Assembly: GCF_030646165.1 (NCBI RefSeq)
Contig: NZ_JAUTDO010000012.1
Location: 62,001 to 126,000 of the forward strand
Direction of reading: 5' to 3'
Length of the DNA: 64,000 bases
Source: Conexibacter sp. CPCC 206217
GTDB lineage: Bacteria; Actinomycetota; Thermoleophilia; Solirubrobacterales; Solirubrobacteraceae
Shown: in pieces, positions 9,482 to 17,148 of the stretch
Numbering within the stretch: the stretch's first letter is position 1
Layout: every line of letters begins with the position of its first letter
Notes under the pieces: generated by a model
The model's input: the letters and a program-made list of their open reading frames with translations, nothing else
Databases searched by the model: none
What the model was told of the DNA's origin: nothing
Position numbers and translations under genes: made by a program

Positions 9482-9549
9482 GTCGTGCGCGCCGAGGGGT
9501 CGGATGCGGCAGGGCGCCGACCAGGCTGCGGCGGAGTCGAACGGTGCAT
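9478..9549 (-). CDS. Putative 23-residue leader peptide between cobalamin riboswitch and operon
   Basis: A short ORF with an excellent ribosome binding site (AGGAGG at 9558-9563, 8 nt before the ATG at 9549). It encodes 23 residues rich in Pro, Arg, Ser and Thr and ends in TGA at 9478-9480. That stop overlaps the GTG start of the phosphatase gene (GTGA). The phosphatase frame has no in-frame start near this AGGAGG, so ribosomes recruited here would reach the phosphatase only by coupled re-initiation. It is too short to recognise by homology; its role as a coupling leader is inference. An alternative is that the AGGAGG is fortuitous and the phosphatase GTG is used independently. Confidence 0.5.
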   Translation of the reverse strand: MHRSTPPQPGRRPAASDPSARTT

Positions 9550-9557
9550 CGGCGGTA

Positions 9558-9580
9558 CCTCCTCGGGATCCAGCGTCCCG
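9558..9580 (-). promoter_or_regulatory. Riboswitch expression platform: hairpin abutting AGGAGG ribosome binding site
   Basis: Immediately after the aptamer, CGGGA (9580-9576) can pair with TCCCG (9568-9564), leaving the AGGAGG (9563-9558) directly behind the stem. No U-tract follows, so control at translation initiation, not termination, is the likelier mode. The exact alternative pairing was not computed. Confidence 0.5.
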
Positions 9581-9583
9581 ATC

Positions 9584-9678
9584 GTGGAAGGAGTTGCAGT
9601 GGCGGAGTTCCTGACTTCCGGCTGTGGAGCCGGACACAGTGGCGCGACCGTCCCGGATTCCCACCGGGTTCCTTCCAC
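9584..9678 (-). promoter_or_regulatory. Cobalamin (adenosylcobalamin) riboswitch aptamer
   Basis: Read on the minus strand this leader carries the conserved B12-box elements: GGAACCCGGTGGGAATCCGG, then GGGACGGTCGCGCCACTGTG containing the GCCACTG core, then GAAGTCAGGAAC. A perfect 9-bp P1 helix closes it, with 5' arm at 9678-9670 and 3' arm at 9592-9584. It lies between a minus-strand -10 element and the cob operon. Its expected role is repression of the cobC-like/cobD/cobQ/cobN/chlID/cobO operon when cobalamin is plentiful. Confidence 0.95.
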
Positions 9679-9696
9679 CACCACACTGACGGCCGC

Positions 9697-9702
9697 ATCG
9701 TA
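9697..9702 (-). promoter_or_regulatory. -10 element of the cobalamin operon promoter
   Basis: TACGAT on the minus strand, about 20 nt upstream of the riboswitch P1 helix, which would place the transcript start near 9690. No convincing -35 was seen. Confidence 0.45.
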
Positions 9703-9760
9703 TCGCCTGCACCGATGCGTCCGTCCCCGCCAGGCGGGTGCCGATCGTCCGCGACCGCTC

Positions 9761-9766
9761 TAGGCT
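9761..9766 (+). promoter_or_regulatory. -10 element of bluB-cobT, apparently leaderless
   Basis: TAGGCT ends 8 nt before the GTG start at 9775 and there is no Shine-Dalgarno sequence. This fits a leaderless or near-leaderless transcript divergent from the riboswitch operon. Confidence 0.4.
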
Positions 9767-9774
9767 GTCGAGCC

Positions 9775-11577
9775 GTGAGCAGCGATCTGCGACCACCACG
9801 GCCGGCGACGCCGGAGGGCTTCGACGCCTCGCGCGCCGCCGAGCGCGCCGCCGACCCGAGCGGCTGGCGCTTCAGCGACGACGAGCGCGCGAGCGTCTAC
9901 CGCGTGATCGCGCAGCGGCGCGACATCCGCCGCTTCCGCCCCGACCCGGTGCCGCAGGAGGCGCTGGAGCGGATCCTCGCCGCCGCGCACCAGGCGCCGT
10001 CGGTCGGCCTGATGCAGCCGTGGCGGCTGATCGTCGTGAGCGAGTTGGAGACGAAGCTGGAGCTGCGTCGCCTCGCCCAGCGCGAGCGGCTGCTGCAGGC
10101 GGACAAGTTCGACGACAGGGCGCGCCACTTCCTCGACCAGAAGATCGAGGGGATCGTCGAGGCCCCGCTCGGGATCTGCGTCTGCTGCGACCACGGCGAC
10201 CCCGGCGCCGAGATCCTCGGTCGCGGCACGATCCCGGAGACGGACGTCTACAGCGCCGCCTGCGCGATCGAGAACCTGTGGCTGGCAGCGCGCGCGGAGG
10301 GGCTCGGGATCGGCTGGGTCAGCTTCTACCGCCCCGACGACCTGCGCGCGCTGCTGCAGATCCCCGCCCGCGTCGACCCGATGGCGTGGCTGTGCGTCGG
10401 CTGGCCCGACGAGCGCCCCGTCCGCCCCGGCCTCGAAGCCGCCGGCTGGTCGAAGCGGATGCCGTTGGAGGACGTGGTGATGGAGGAGCGGTGGCGTGAG
10501 GATGCCAGCGTTCCCCTTGCCGGAACAGTTTCGGTGGGCCCCGACCGCGCCGCCGCGATCGCCGCGCGCGATCGCTCGGATCAGCTCGTCAAGCCGGCCG
10601 GGAGCCTCGGCGCGCTGGAGGCGCTGATCGAGCGGTGGGCGTCGATCACGGGCGCGGCGCCGCCGAGCCGGCCGCGCGCCGGCGTGCTCGTCTGCGCCGC
10701 CGATCACGGTCACGTCGTGCACGGCACCAGCCTCTTCGACGCCGCCGTCTCGGCGCAGGTCGCGGGCGCCGCGGCGCGCGGGCAGAGCGCGGTCGGCGTG
10801 CTCGCGCGGCGCGACGACCACGAGCTGCTGATCGCCGACGTCGGCCTCGTCGCCGCGACGCCCGCGGGCGTGCGCGATGCGAAGCTCGCCGCCGGCTCCG
10901 CCGACATGACCGTCGCCCCCGCGCTGACCGACGCGCAACTCGACGCGGCGCTCGCGCTCGGCGCCCAGCTCGTCGCCGAACTGACCGAGCGCGAGCGCGG
11001 CATCGAGTGCATCGCGCTCGGCGAGATCGGCATCGGCAACACGACGACGACCGCGGCGCTCGCGAGCGCGCTGCTCGGCGTCGAGGCGCAGCGCACGGTC
11101 GGCCGCGGCACCGGCGTCGATGCGGCGGGGCTGGAGCGCAAGCGGGCGGTCGTGAGCGCCGCGCTGACGCGGGCGGGGATCAGACCCAAGCGCTCGGAAG
11201 GCTCTCGTGCAGACGCCCGCACCGCCCTGCTCCAAGTCGGCGGCCTCGAACTCGCCGCGCTCGCCGGGGCGGTCGCCGAGGCGGCGCGGCGGCGACTGCC
11301 GGTCGTGCTCGACGGGTACGCGGTCGCGACGGCGGCGCTTGCCGCGGTCGGGCTCGATCCGGCCGTCGCCGAATCGCTGATCGCCAGCCACCGCTCAGCC
11401 GAGCCGGGCCACGCGCTCGTGCTCGCGGAGCTGGGTCTGGAGCCGATCCTGGATCTGCGCCTGCGGCTCGGCGAGGCGTCCGGCGCGCTGCTCGCGCTGC
11501 CCGTCCTCGCAGCGGCCGGCGCCCTTCACCGCGAGATGGGCACGTTCGCCGAGTCGGGCGTCGACGGGCCGCGGTGA
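9775..11577 (+). CDS. BluB-CobT fusion: 5,6-dimethylbenzimidazole synthase / nicotinate-nucleotide-DMB phosphoribosyltransferase
   Basis: 600-residue single polypeptide. Residues about 20-235 are a BluB flavin-destructase domain: nitroreductase-like RRDIRRFRP, HQAPSVGLMQPWRLIVV, GTIPETDVYSAACAIENLWLAARAEGLGIGWVSFY and WLCVGWP. BluB cleaves FMN to make dimethylbenzimidazole. Residues about 255-600 are CobT: LVKPAGSLGALE, AADHGH, GEIGIGNTTTTAAL, VGRGTGVD and RLGEASGALLALPVL. The conserved catalytic Glu aligns with E567. CobT activates DMB to alpha-ribazole phosphate, so the fusion joins making and using the lower ligand. GTG at 9775 is the first start giving a BluB-like N-terminus. The stop overlaps cobS. 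Confidence 0.93.
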   Translation: MSSDLRPPRPATPEGFDASRAAERAADPSGWRFSDDERASVYRVIAQRRDIRRFRPDPVPQEALERILAAAHQAPSVGLMQPWRLIVVSELETKLELRRLAQRERLLQADKFDDRARHFLDQKIEGIVEAPLGICVCCDHGDPGAEILGRGTIPETDVYSAACAIENLWLAARAEGLGIGWVSFYRPDDLRALLQIPARVDPMAWLCVGWPDERPVRPGLEAAGWSKRMPLEDVVMEERWREDASVPLAGTVSVGPDRAAAIAARDRSDQLVKPAGSLGALEALIERWASITGAAPPSRPRAGVLVCAADHGHVVHGTSLFDAAVSAQVAGAAARGQSAVGVLARRDDHELLIADVGLVAATPAGVRDAKLAAGSADMTVAPALTDAQLDAALALGAQLVAELTERERGIECIALGEIGIGNTTTTAALASALLGVEAQRTVGRGTGVDAAGLERKRAVVSAALTRAGIRPKRSEGSRADARTALLQVGGLELAALAGAVAEAARRRLPVVLDGYAVATAALAAVGLDPAVAESLIASHRSAEPGHALVLAELGLEPILDLRLRLGEASGALLALPVLAAAGALHREMGTFAESGVDGPR

Positions 11578-12401
11578 CCGGCTCGGACCGCACCGCACCC
11601 GCGTCCAGACCGCCCGCCGCCGACGGAGCCGCGTCCGCGCCGCGCAGCTCCAATCCGCTCCGCGCCACCCTCTCCGACATCGCCCTCGCGCTCTCCTTCC
11701 TGACGCTCGTCCCGGTCCCGGCGGCAGCGCTCAGCGCCGGCAGCATGGCGCGCGCGGCGGGCTGGTTCCCGCTCGTCGGAGCCGGGATCGGCACGGCCGC
11801 GGGCGGTGTCCGAGCGGCGACGGCCCCCCTCTTCGGCGACGCTCCCGCGACCGTCATCGCGCTGATCGTGCTCGTCGGGATCACCGGCGCGCTGCACCAG
11901 GACGGGCTCGCCGACAGCGCCGACGGACTCGGCGTCCGCGGCGACCGCGAGCGGCGCCTCGCCGTCATGCGCGACTCCGCGATCGGCGTCTTCGGGATGC
12001 TCGCGCTGCTCGGCTGGGGCCTGCTGCTGCTCACGACGCTCACGCCGCTGAGCGACGCGCACGTGCTCGCCGCGCTGATCGCCGCGGGCGCCCTCAGCCG
12101 CGCCGCCGCGCTCCTGCACGCGAAAGCGACGCCGCCCGCGCGCCGCGACGGGCTCGGCGCCGGCTTCACGGTTCACCCCGGCGCGCTCGCGGCCGGCGCC
12201 GCCACCGGCGTCGCAGCCGCACTGCTCGCAGCCGGCCCGGCCCGCGGCGCGCTGGCGATCGCGACCGCCGCGCTCGTCGCCGCCGCGTCAGTCGTCTGGG
12301 CCCGTCGCACGCTCGGCGGCCGCACCGGCGACACGCTCGGCGCGACGGTCGCGCTGTGCGAACTCGCCGTCTGCCTCGCGCTCGCCGCTAGCTGGCAGTA
12401 G
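11574..12401 (+). CDS. cobS: Adenosylcobinamide-GDP ribazoletransferase (cobalamin synthase) CobS
   Basis: Membrane enzyme joining adenosylcobinamide-GDP and alpha-ribazole (phosphate) in the last assembly step. The 275-residue protein has a Pro/Ala-rich N-terminal extension of about 30 residues and then the CobS signature: ALSFLTLVPVP, GALHQDGLADSADGLG and RRLAVMRDSAIGVFG, with metal-binding acidic residues in the DGLADSADGLG loop, plus multiple hydrophobic helices. The GTG start overlaps the bluB-cobT stop (GTGA), so the two genes are translationally coupled. The 3' end overlaps the convergent regulator gene by 14 bp. The partner CobU/CobP is not in this window. Confidence 0.93.
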   Translation: MTGSDRTAPASRPPAADGAASAPRSSNPLRATLSDIALALSFLTLVPVPAAALSAGSMARAAGWFPLVGAGIGTAAGGVRAATAPLFGDAPATVIALIVLVGITGALHQDGLADSADGLGVRGDRERRLAVMRDSAIGVFGMLALLGWGLLLLTTLTPLSDAHVLAALIAAGALSRAAALLHAKATPPARRDGLGAGFTVHPGALAAGAATGVAAALLAAGPARGALAIATAALVAAASVVWARRTLGGRTGDTLGATVALCELAVCLALAASWQ

Positions 12402-13254
12402 CCGCGGCACGCTCCAACGGCAGCTCCGTCAACGACGCGAGCAACCGCATCGCCTGCTCGGATCTCGACCCCGGCTCGACGTTGTAGATGAAAAGCGTCT
12501 GCTCGGGATCGTCGGGCAGTCTCAAAGCCTCGTAGGTGATCTCCAGAGCGCCGACGAGCGGGTGGCAGAAGCGCTTGACGCCATGGCTGCGTCTCAGCAC
12601 GTCGTGCTCCGCCCACCAGCGGCGAAACAGCTCGCTCTTGACCGACAGCTCGCCGACGAGCGCCGACAGCTCCCGGTCGTCGGGGTAGCGGCCGGCCTCC
12701 AGTCGCAGCACCGCGACGTCGTCGCGCGCGATCGCCTCCCAGTCGGGCGACAGCTCGCGCGCGCTCGGGTCGAGGAAGAGCCAGCGCGCGTGGTTGCGCA
12801 CGGTCGGCTCGGGCGTGTCGAAGTCGGCCATCAGCGCACGCGCCATCCAGTTCGACGCGAGGATGTCGAGGCGGCGGCCGATCACGAACGCCGGTGTCTG
12901 CTGCGCGTCGATCAGCAGGCGCACGCCGGGGCGCACGCGCTGCTGCGGCGACGCCGGCGCCCGCCGCCGCACGCGCGCCGGCTGCGCGAGGTCGAACAGG
13001 TGCGCGCGCTCGGTCTCGTTCAGCTGCAGCGCTCGCGCGACCGCTTCGAGCACCGTCTCCGAGACGTTCGCGCCGCGGCCCTGCTCCAACCGCATGTAGT
13101 AGTCCGGGCTGACGCCCGCGACGCGCGCCAGCTCCTCCCGCCGCAGCCCCGGCACGCGCCGATGGCCGGGCGTCGGCTCGATCCCGACGTCGGCCGGCTG
13201 CAATCGCGCCCGGCGCGAGCGCAGGAACTCGCGCAGTTCGTCGTTCGGTTCCAT
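12388..13254 (-). CDS. XRE-family regulator with MmyB-like ligand-binding domain
   Basis: 288-residue transcription factor. The N-terminal helix-turn-helix spans about residues 5-75 (LREFLRSRRARLQP, GLRREELARVAGVSPDYYMRLEQGRG). It is followed by a PAS-like MmyB domain with PAFVIGRRLDILASNWMARAL, LFLDPSARELSPDWE and the C-terminal YEALRLPDDPEQTLFIYNVEPGS motif. Members bind small hydrophobic ligands and often regulate a divergent oxidoreductase gene; no such partner is adjacent here. ATG 13254 is preferred over one five codons upstream because it begins directly at the conserved EPNDELREFLRSRR segment and follows GGAG. Target genes are unknown. Confidence 0.85.
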   Translation of the reverse strand: MEPNDELREFLRSRRARLQPADVGIEPTPGHRRVPGLRREELARVAGVSPDYYMRLEQGRGANVSETVLEAVARALQLNETERAHLFDLAQPARVRRRAPASPQQRVRPGVRLLIDAQQTPAFVIGRRLDILASNWMARALMADFDTPEPTVRNHARWLFLDPSARELSPDWEAIARDDVAVLRLEAGRYPDDRELSALVGELSVKSELFRRWWAEHDVLRRSHGVKRFCHPLVGALEITYEALRLPDDPEQTLFIYNVEPGSRSEQAMRLLASLTELPLERAAATAS

Positions 13255-13315
13255 CACTCCAGTATGCAACGGCGCGCACTACGGGATCGAGGGACGAGCT
13301 TCGCCACACGGTCGC

Positions 13316-16300
13316 TCACCTCCGCGATCGTGTGCTGCCCGCCCGTCTCGCCTTGATCGTGACCTTCACCGCGCGGGTCGTCGTTCTGCCGCCGTGCGTG
13401 ACCTTCAGCCGCAGCTTCACGACCGCTCTGCGTCCCTTCAACCGGGCCGCGGCCGGCTTCGACAGCCGCACCCGCAGCGCCGCGCGCTTGCCGGCCTTCA
13501 GCGTCTTCGGCCACAGCACGACGAGCGTGTAGCGCTTGCCGCCGATCTTGACTGTCACGCGCTTGGGCGCGGAGAGTCTGCACGCGCCGCCGCTCGCCGG
13601 GCACGTCACCGTCGCAAGCGTCGCGATGCGCTTGGCGCCGACCGTCTGCGCCCCCTTCGGCAGCTTGAACGAAGGCGGCTTCACGACCGGCTGCGGCTTC
13701 GGTTGCGGCTGGGGCTGCGGCTGCGGTTGCGGCTGCGGCTGCGGCTGCGGCTGCGGGTCCGGCCCGGTCTCCGGCGCCAGCGCCGTGCCGTCGAAGTCGA
13801 CGACGAACGGTGCCGGCGACTTGGACGCGTCCGCCGCGCCGCCGGAGGAGTACCAGTAGGAGCCGAGCCCGGTCTTGACCTGGAAGTCGACGAACGGCTG
13901 CGGCCACGCGCCCCAGTCCGTCGCGCTGCGGCTCTGCGGCGTCAGCCCGGCCGGCAGGCTGACCTCGACGCCCGCGTAGTCCGGCGCGATCGTGATCGCG
14001 CCCGCGGGATCCAGCTCGACCCCGGAGAAGGTCGCGACCGTCACGCCGGCGACCGGCGCCAGCGGCGTGCGCTCGTTCGGGTTCGCCTGGCTCGACGCGT
14101 AGCCCGAGAGGTCCGCCGTCAGCGCCCCGGTCCCGCTCGCGTCGATCGTCAGCCGCGGATCGGTCAGCGTGAACGGGACCAGCCCGCCGTAGAAGTTGAC
14201 CGTGAACGCGCCGCTCCAGCGCACCGTCGCGGACCCGTCCGGCTCGATCCGCCCGCTGCCGCCGAGCAGCCGCACGAGCTGGTCGTCTTCGCCGCTGACG
14301 TGGTCGGCGCGCGTGGCCCAGCTCGCCGCCGTCTCTGCCCCAGAGGTCGACACGTGCAGGATCTGGACGGTCCGCGAGTGCGCCGCGTACGTCGTCTCGC
14401 TGCCGTCGGAGACGCCCGCCGAGAAGTAGTTGCTGCCGCCGAACGGCGGCGCCTTCTGCAGCTCGGCGTTGCCGCGCCAGTCGAGGTCGACGCGCGTCAG
14501 GTCGATGCCGCCCGCTGGGATCGTCGTTCTCGGGTTGACGGTCAGCTTCACGGTGCGCGAGTAGACCGTGCCCAGGTCGTTGGACAGCCGTGCGCGGAAC
14601 AGCGCGCCGGACTGGTCGACGTTCGTCGCCTTGACGATCAGCGTCCCGTCGTCGACCTCGACGTCGTCGTCGGAGACAACCGGCTGCCAGAAGCCGGCGA
14701 CCCGCCGCTGCCACTCGATCGTGGGCTCGGGCGCGCCGTCGCCGAGCAGCTGGAGGGTCGCATCGCGCCCGGCGGTCGTGACGACATCGAGCGGCTGGAA
14801 CGTCACGCGCGGCGCGTAGTCGACCCCGAGCGTCGCCGGCTCGCTCGCGAGCTGTCCCGCCGCGTTGGAGAACAGCGCGCGGTACTGCGTCCCGTCCATC
14901 CCACGCTGCGCGGCGACGGTCAGCGACGCGTTCGTCGCGCCCGCGATCGTTCTGAAGCGCGACGAGCCCGGCGTCTTGACCTGCCACTGCTGGCCGGGCG
15001 CGGGCGTCGCGGTCGCCGCGGCGGTGAACGTCACGTCGGCGGACGGCTGGTCAGCCGCGAGCGCCACGTCTCTGTCCTGCGGATCGGTCGCGACCGTCGG
15101 CGTGATGCCGAGACGGGTCAGCTTCGCGAAGCCATAGCTGGTGGCGCCGACGGTCGCCCCTCTGCCGTCCTCGGACTGCATCCAGAGCGTGTGATCGGGA
15201 CCCGCGGCGAGCACTCCGAGGCGGGTGTTGCGCGTCTGGAACGTCTGCTCACCGGCAAGCCGCCCGTCGCGCACCGCGACGATCCGCTTCGTCTTCAGGC
15301 CTGCCGCCCAGACCGTGCCGTCCTCGGGATCGATCGTCAGGCCCGTGCTCGGGAGGTCGGACACCCCGGTCGCGGGGAAGCCGAGTCTGACCGCCGGCTC
15401 GGCCGTGATCGGCCCGCTCGCCGGCGTCACGTCGAAGCGCTGGACGGTCCCGCCGGCACCGATGTTGACCAGCCCGACGGTCCCGTCGCCGGCTGCCAGC
15501 GCGACCGTGTAGCGGGCCGTGTTCGCGTTCGTGACGTCGGTCCCGGGGATCGCGGCGGCCGTGGCGGTGCCGTCGCTGTTCGTGACGACCCGGTAGGCGC
15601 CGGGAACCGTCGTCGGCGGCGTGACCGCCCCGGCCGGCCGGCTCTGCTGTTGGTCGCCGAGGAGGATCAGCGAACCGTCGCTCGCCACGGCGCCGAGACG
15701 CTGGTAGCGGAAGAAGTTGAGGTTGGCGGGGCCGTTGGGCAGGTCGTACGTTCTCAGCTGCCAGGTGTCGTCGGACTGCGCGGTGTACGTGCGCAGCTGC
15801 CATCTGTGGTTGTCGTAGTCGGTCGCGCCGACGCCGTCCGGGACGGTGCGCACGACCTCGAACGCCCGCTGCCCGATCGGATCCCACGCAAGGTTGGCGT
15901 TGTCCTGAAAGGTCGGGATCGGCTCTCTGTCCTCGCCTTGGACGTATCTGCCCTGGGCGCGGTCGAAGCGGATCCAGCGCTGTGGATATGCGTTCTCGTC
16001 GGTGCTCGCATAGATCTTGCCGCTGCTGGTGTCGTTCAGCAGCACGTTGCCGAACTCCGAGAGCGGCAGTCTCAACGGCTGGCCGAGCTTCGCCATCGTC
16101 TGCAGGTCGAACGCCTGGTAGGTCCAGTATTCGACGTCAGCCTCGTCGCTCGACCACGTCGCGTAGTGCGCCAGCCCGTGCTGCGGATCGACCGCGACCG
16201 TCTGGAAGTTGCCGTTGGGCGTGTCGGCCGGCGCGAGCACCTCGTTGTGGTCGAGCGCGAGCTTCACGCTGCCGGCGGCGTCGAACGTCTCGGAGAAGTC

Positions 16301-17017
16301 CGGCGCACCGCCCGGGCCGGTGTACGCGACGTCGACGCGGTCGACGTCGATCCCATTCGGATAGGAGTCGGCGAAGACCGGGCTCGAGTTCGCATTCGTC
16401 GTCGCGCGGATACCCGACCACGTCGTCGTGCCGCCGGCGACCGTCGGCGTGATGCCGTCGACGGCGAGGTCGACGAGCGCGATCCGGCCGTAGTCGATGA
16501 TCCGCCAAGTCGCGAGGCTGCGGCTCGTCGTGACGGCGGAGACGGCCGCCTCGTCCCGGCTGATCGTGACGACGGGATCGGTGACGGTGACGTCGAGCAG
16601 GTCGATCGGGAGCGGACCGTCGTAGCCGGCCGGCGGGGCGGGCAGACCCGGCTCCAGCGCCGTGTTGTGCTTTCTCCAGCGCGCGGTGCCCTTGTATCTG
16701 AGCACCGTCGTGCCGGTGTCGGCGTCGTAGCTGCCGGAGTCGAACGCCCAGCCGACGTTGAAGCCGACGGTGCTGGCGTCGGGCACGATCGTCGCGCCGT
16801 CGGTGACGGCTGGCTGCTGTGCGTACTGCCGCCACGAGAGCTTGAATCCCCACGCGAGCGGTTCGCCCTGCGTGATCGCGACCGGCGCGGCGGACGCGTC
16901 GCGGACGGGACCGGCTGCTGCCAGGCCGAGGACGACGAGCAGCGCGGCGAGCAGAAACTGCCAGCGCGCGCGAGCGGAGCTGCGTCCTGACGACGCGGAC
17001 GGTGCGAGGGGAATCAT
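13316..17017 (-). CDS. Large secreted protein with two HtaA-like (heme-binding) domains, propeller-like and Ig-like regions
   Basis: 1233 residues. A basic-hydrophobic signal peptide (about residues 1-44, LLAALLVVLGLAAAG) directs export. An HtaA-type domain follows (about 50-250, with WGFKLSWRQYAQQ and a TVLRYKGTARW strand), then a long beta-rich region resembling a propeller (about 260-650), Ig-like repeats (about 655-830, TIEWQRRVAGFW), a second HtaA-like domain (about 835-1035), a Pro-Gln dipeptide linker and a basic C-terminal beta domain. HtaA domains bind heme in Corynebacterium uptake systems. There is no C-terminal anchor or sortase motif, so surface retention is unclear. It lies downstream of the neocarzinostatin-like gene and a DtxR-like operator; a hairpin lies between the two genes. 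Heme binding here is inferred. Confidence 0.78.
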   Translation of the reverse strand: MIPLAPSASSGRSSARARWQFLLAALLVVLGLAAAGPVRDASAAPVAITQGEPLAWGFKLSWRQYAQQPAVTDGATIVPDASTVGFNVGWAFDSGSYDADTGTTVLRYKGTARWRKHNTALEPGLPAPPAGYDGPLPIDLLDVTVTDPVVTISRDEAAVSAVTTSRSLATWRIIDYGRIALVDLAVDGITPTVAGGTTTWSGIRATTNANSSPVFADSYPNGIDVDRVDVAYTGPGGAPDFSETFDAAGSVKLALDHNEVLAPADTPNGNFQTVAVDPQHGLAHYATWSSDEADVEYWTYQAFDLQTMAKLGQPLRLPLSEFGNVLLNDTSSGKIYASTDENAYPQRWIRFDRAQGRYVQGEDREPIPTFQDNANLAWDPIGQRAFEVVRTVPDGVGATDYDNHRWQLRTYTAQSDDTWQLRTYDLPNGPANLNFFRYQRLGAVASDGSLILLGDQQQSRPAGAVTPPTTVPGAYRVVTNSDGTATAAAIPGTDVTNANTARYTVALAAGDGTVGLVNIGAGGTVQRFDVTPASGPITAEPAVRLGFPATGVSDLPSTGLTIDPEDGTVWAAGLKTKRIVAVRDGRLAGEQTFQTRNTRLGVLAAGPDHTLWMQSEDGRGATVGATSYGFAKLTRLGITPTVATDPQDRDVALAADQPSADVTFTAAATATPAPGQQWQVKTPGSSRFRTIAGATNASLTVAAQRGMDGTQYRALFSNAAGQLASEPATLGVDYAPRVTFQPLDVVTTAGRDATLQLLGDGAPEPTIEWQRRVAGFWQPVVSDDDVEVDDGTLIVKATNVDQSGALFRARLSNDLGTVYSRTVKLTVNPRTTIPAGGIDLTRVDLDWRGNAELQKAPPFGGSNYFSAGVSDGSETTYAAHSRTVQILHVSTSGAETAASWATRADHVSGEDDQLVRLLGGSGRIEPDGSATVRWSGAFTVNFYGGLVPFTLTDPRLTIDASGTGALTADLSGYASSQANPNERTPLAPVAGVTVATFSGVELDPAGAITIAPDYAGVEVSLPAGLTPQSRSATDWGAWPQPFVDFQVKTGLGSYWYSSGGAADASKSPAPFVVDFDGTALAPETGPDPQPQPQPQPQPQPQPQPQPKPQPVVKPPSFKLPKGAQTVGAKRIATLATVTCPASGGACRLSAPKRVTVKIGGKRYTLVVLWPKTLKAGKRAALRVRLSKPAAARLKGRRAVVKLRLKVTHGGRTTTRAVKVTIKARRAGSTRSRR
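13690..13756. repeat. Hexanucleotide repeat encoding a Pro-Gln dipeptide linker
   Basis: About eleven copies of a GGCTGC/GGTTGC-like hexamer encode alternating Pro-Gln (ending Pro-Lys-Pro-Gln-Pro) between the second HtaA domain and the C-terminal basic domain. This is a typical extended cell-wall-spanning linker and a likely site of length variation. Confidence 0.9.
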
Positions 17018-17096
17018 CGGGCTCTCGTGGGTCGGGGGGAGTGGGCGATACGTCGAGGCGCGCCGCGGGGTGCGCCCGGAAGACTCGATCGGTGGC

Positions 17097-17130
17097 GTGA
17101 CCGGTGCCGCCCAGGGGCGGCACCGGTCAC
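17097..17130 (-). terminator. Strong hairpin downstream of the neocarzinostatin-like gene
   Basis: A perfect 15-bp inverted repeat (17097-17111 with 17116-17130) with a 4-nt loop starts 18 bp past the gene's stop on the minus strand. No T-tract follows, so it may be an attenuator or mRNA stabiliser that sets the ratio between this gene and the HtaA gene downstream. Confidence 0.7.
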
Positions 17131-17148
17131 TCCGATGGGATCAGGCGA

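Noticed and set aside
9760..11391. A 543-codon minus-strand frame opposite bluB-cobT
   Set aside because: Low-complexity Arg/Ala sequence without motifs; the opposite strand encodes two complete enzyme domains.
13690..13756. Regular short repeats as a CRISPR-like array
   Set aside because: The repeats are contiguous hexamers encoding Pro-Gln inside a gene, without spacers.
13394..16990. A 1198-codon open frame on the plus strand opposite the HtaA gene
   Set aside because: Arg/Ala-dominated composition with no domains and complementary to a gene with signal peptide and recognisable domains; a GC-driven antisense frame.
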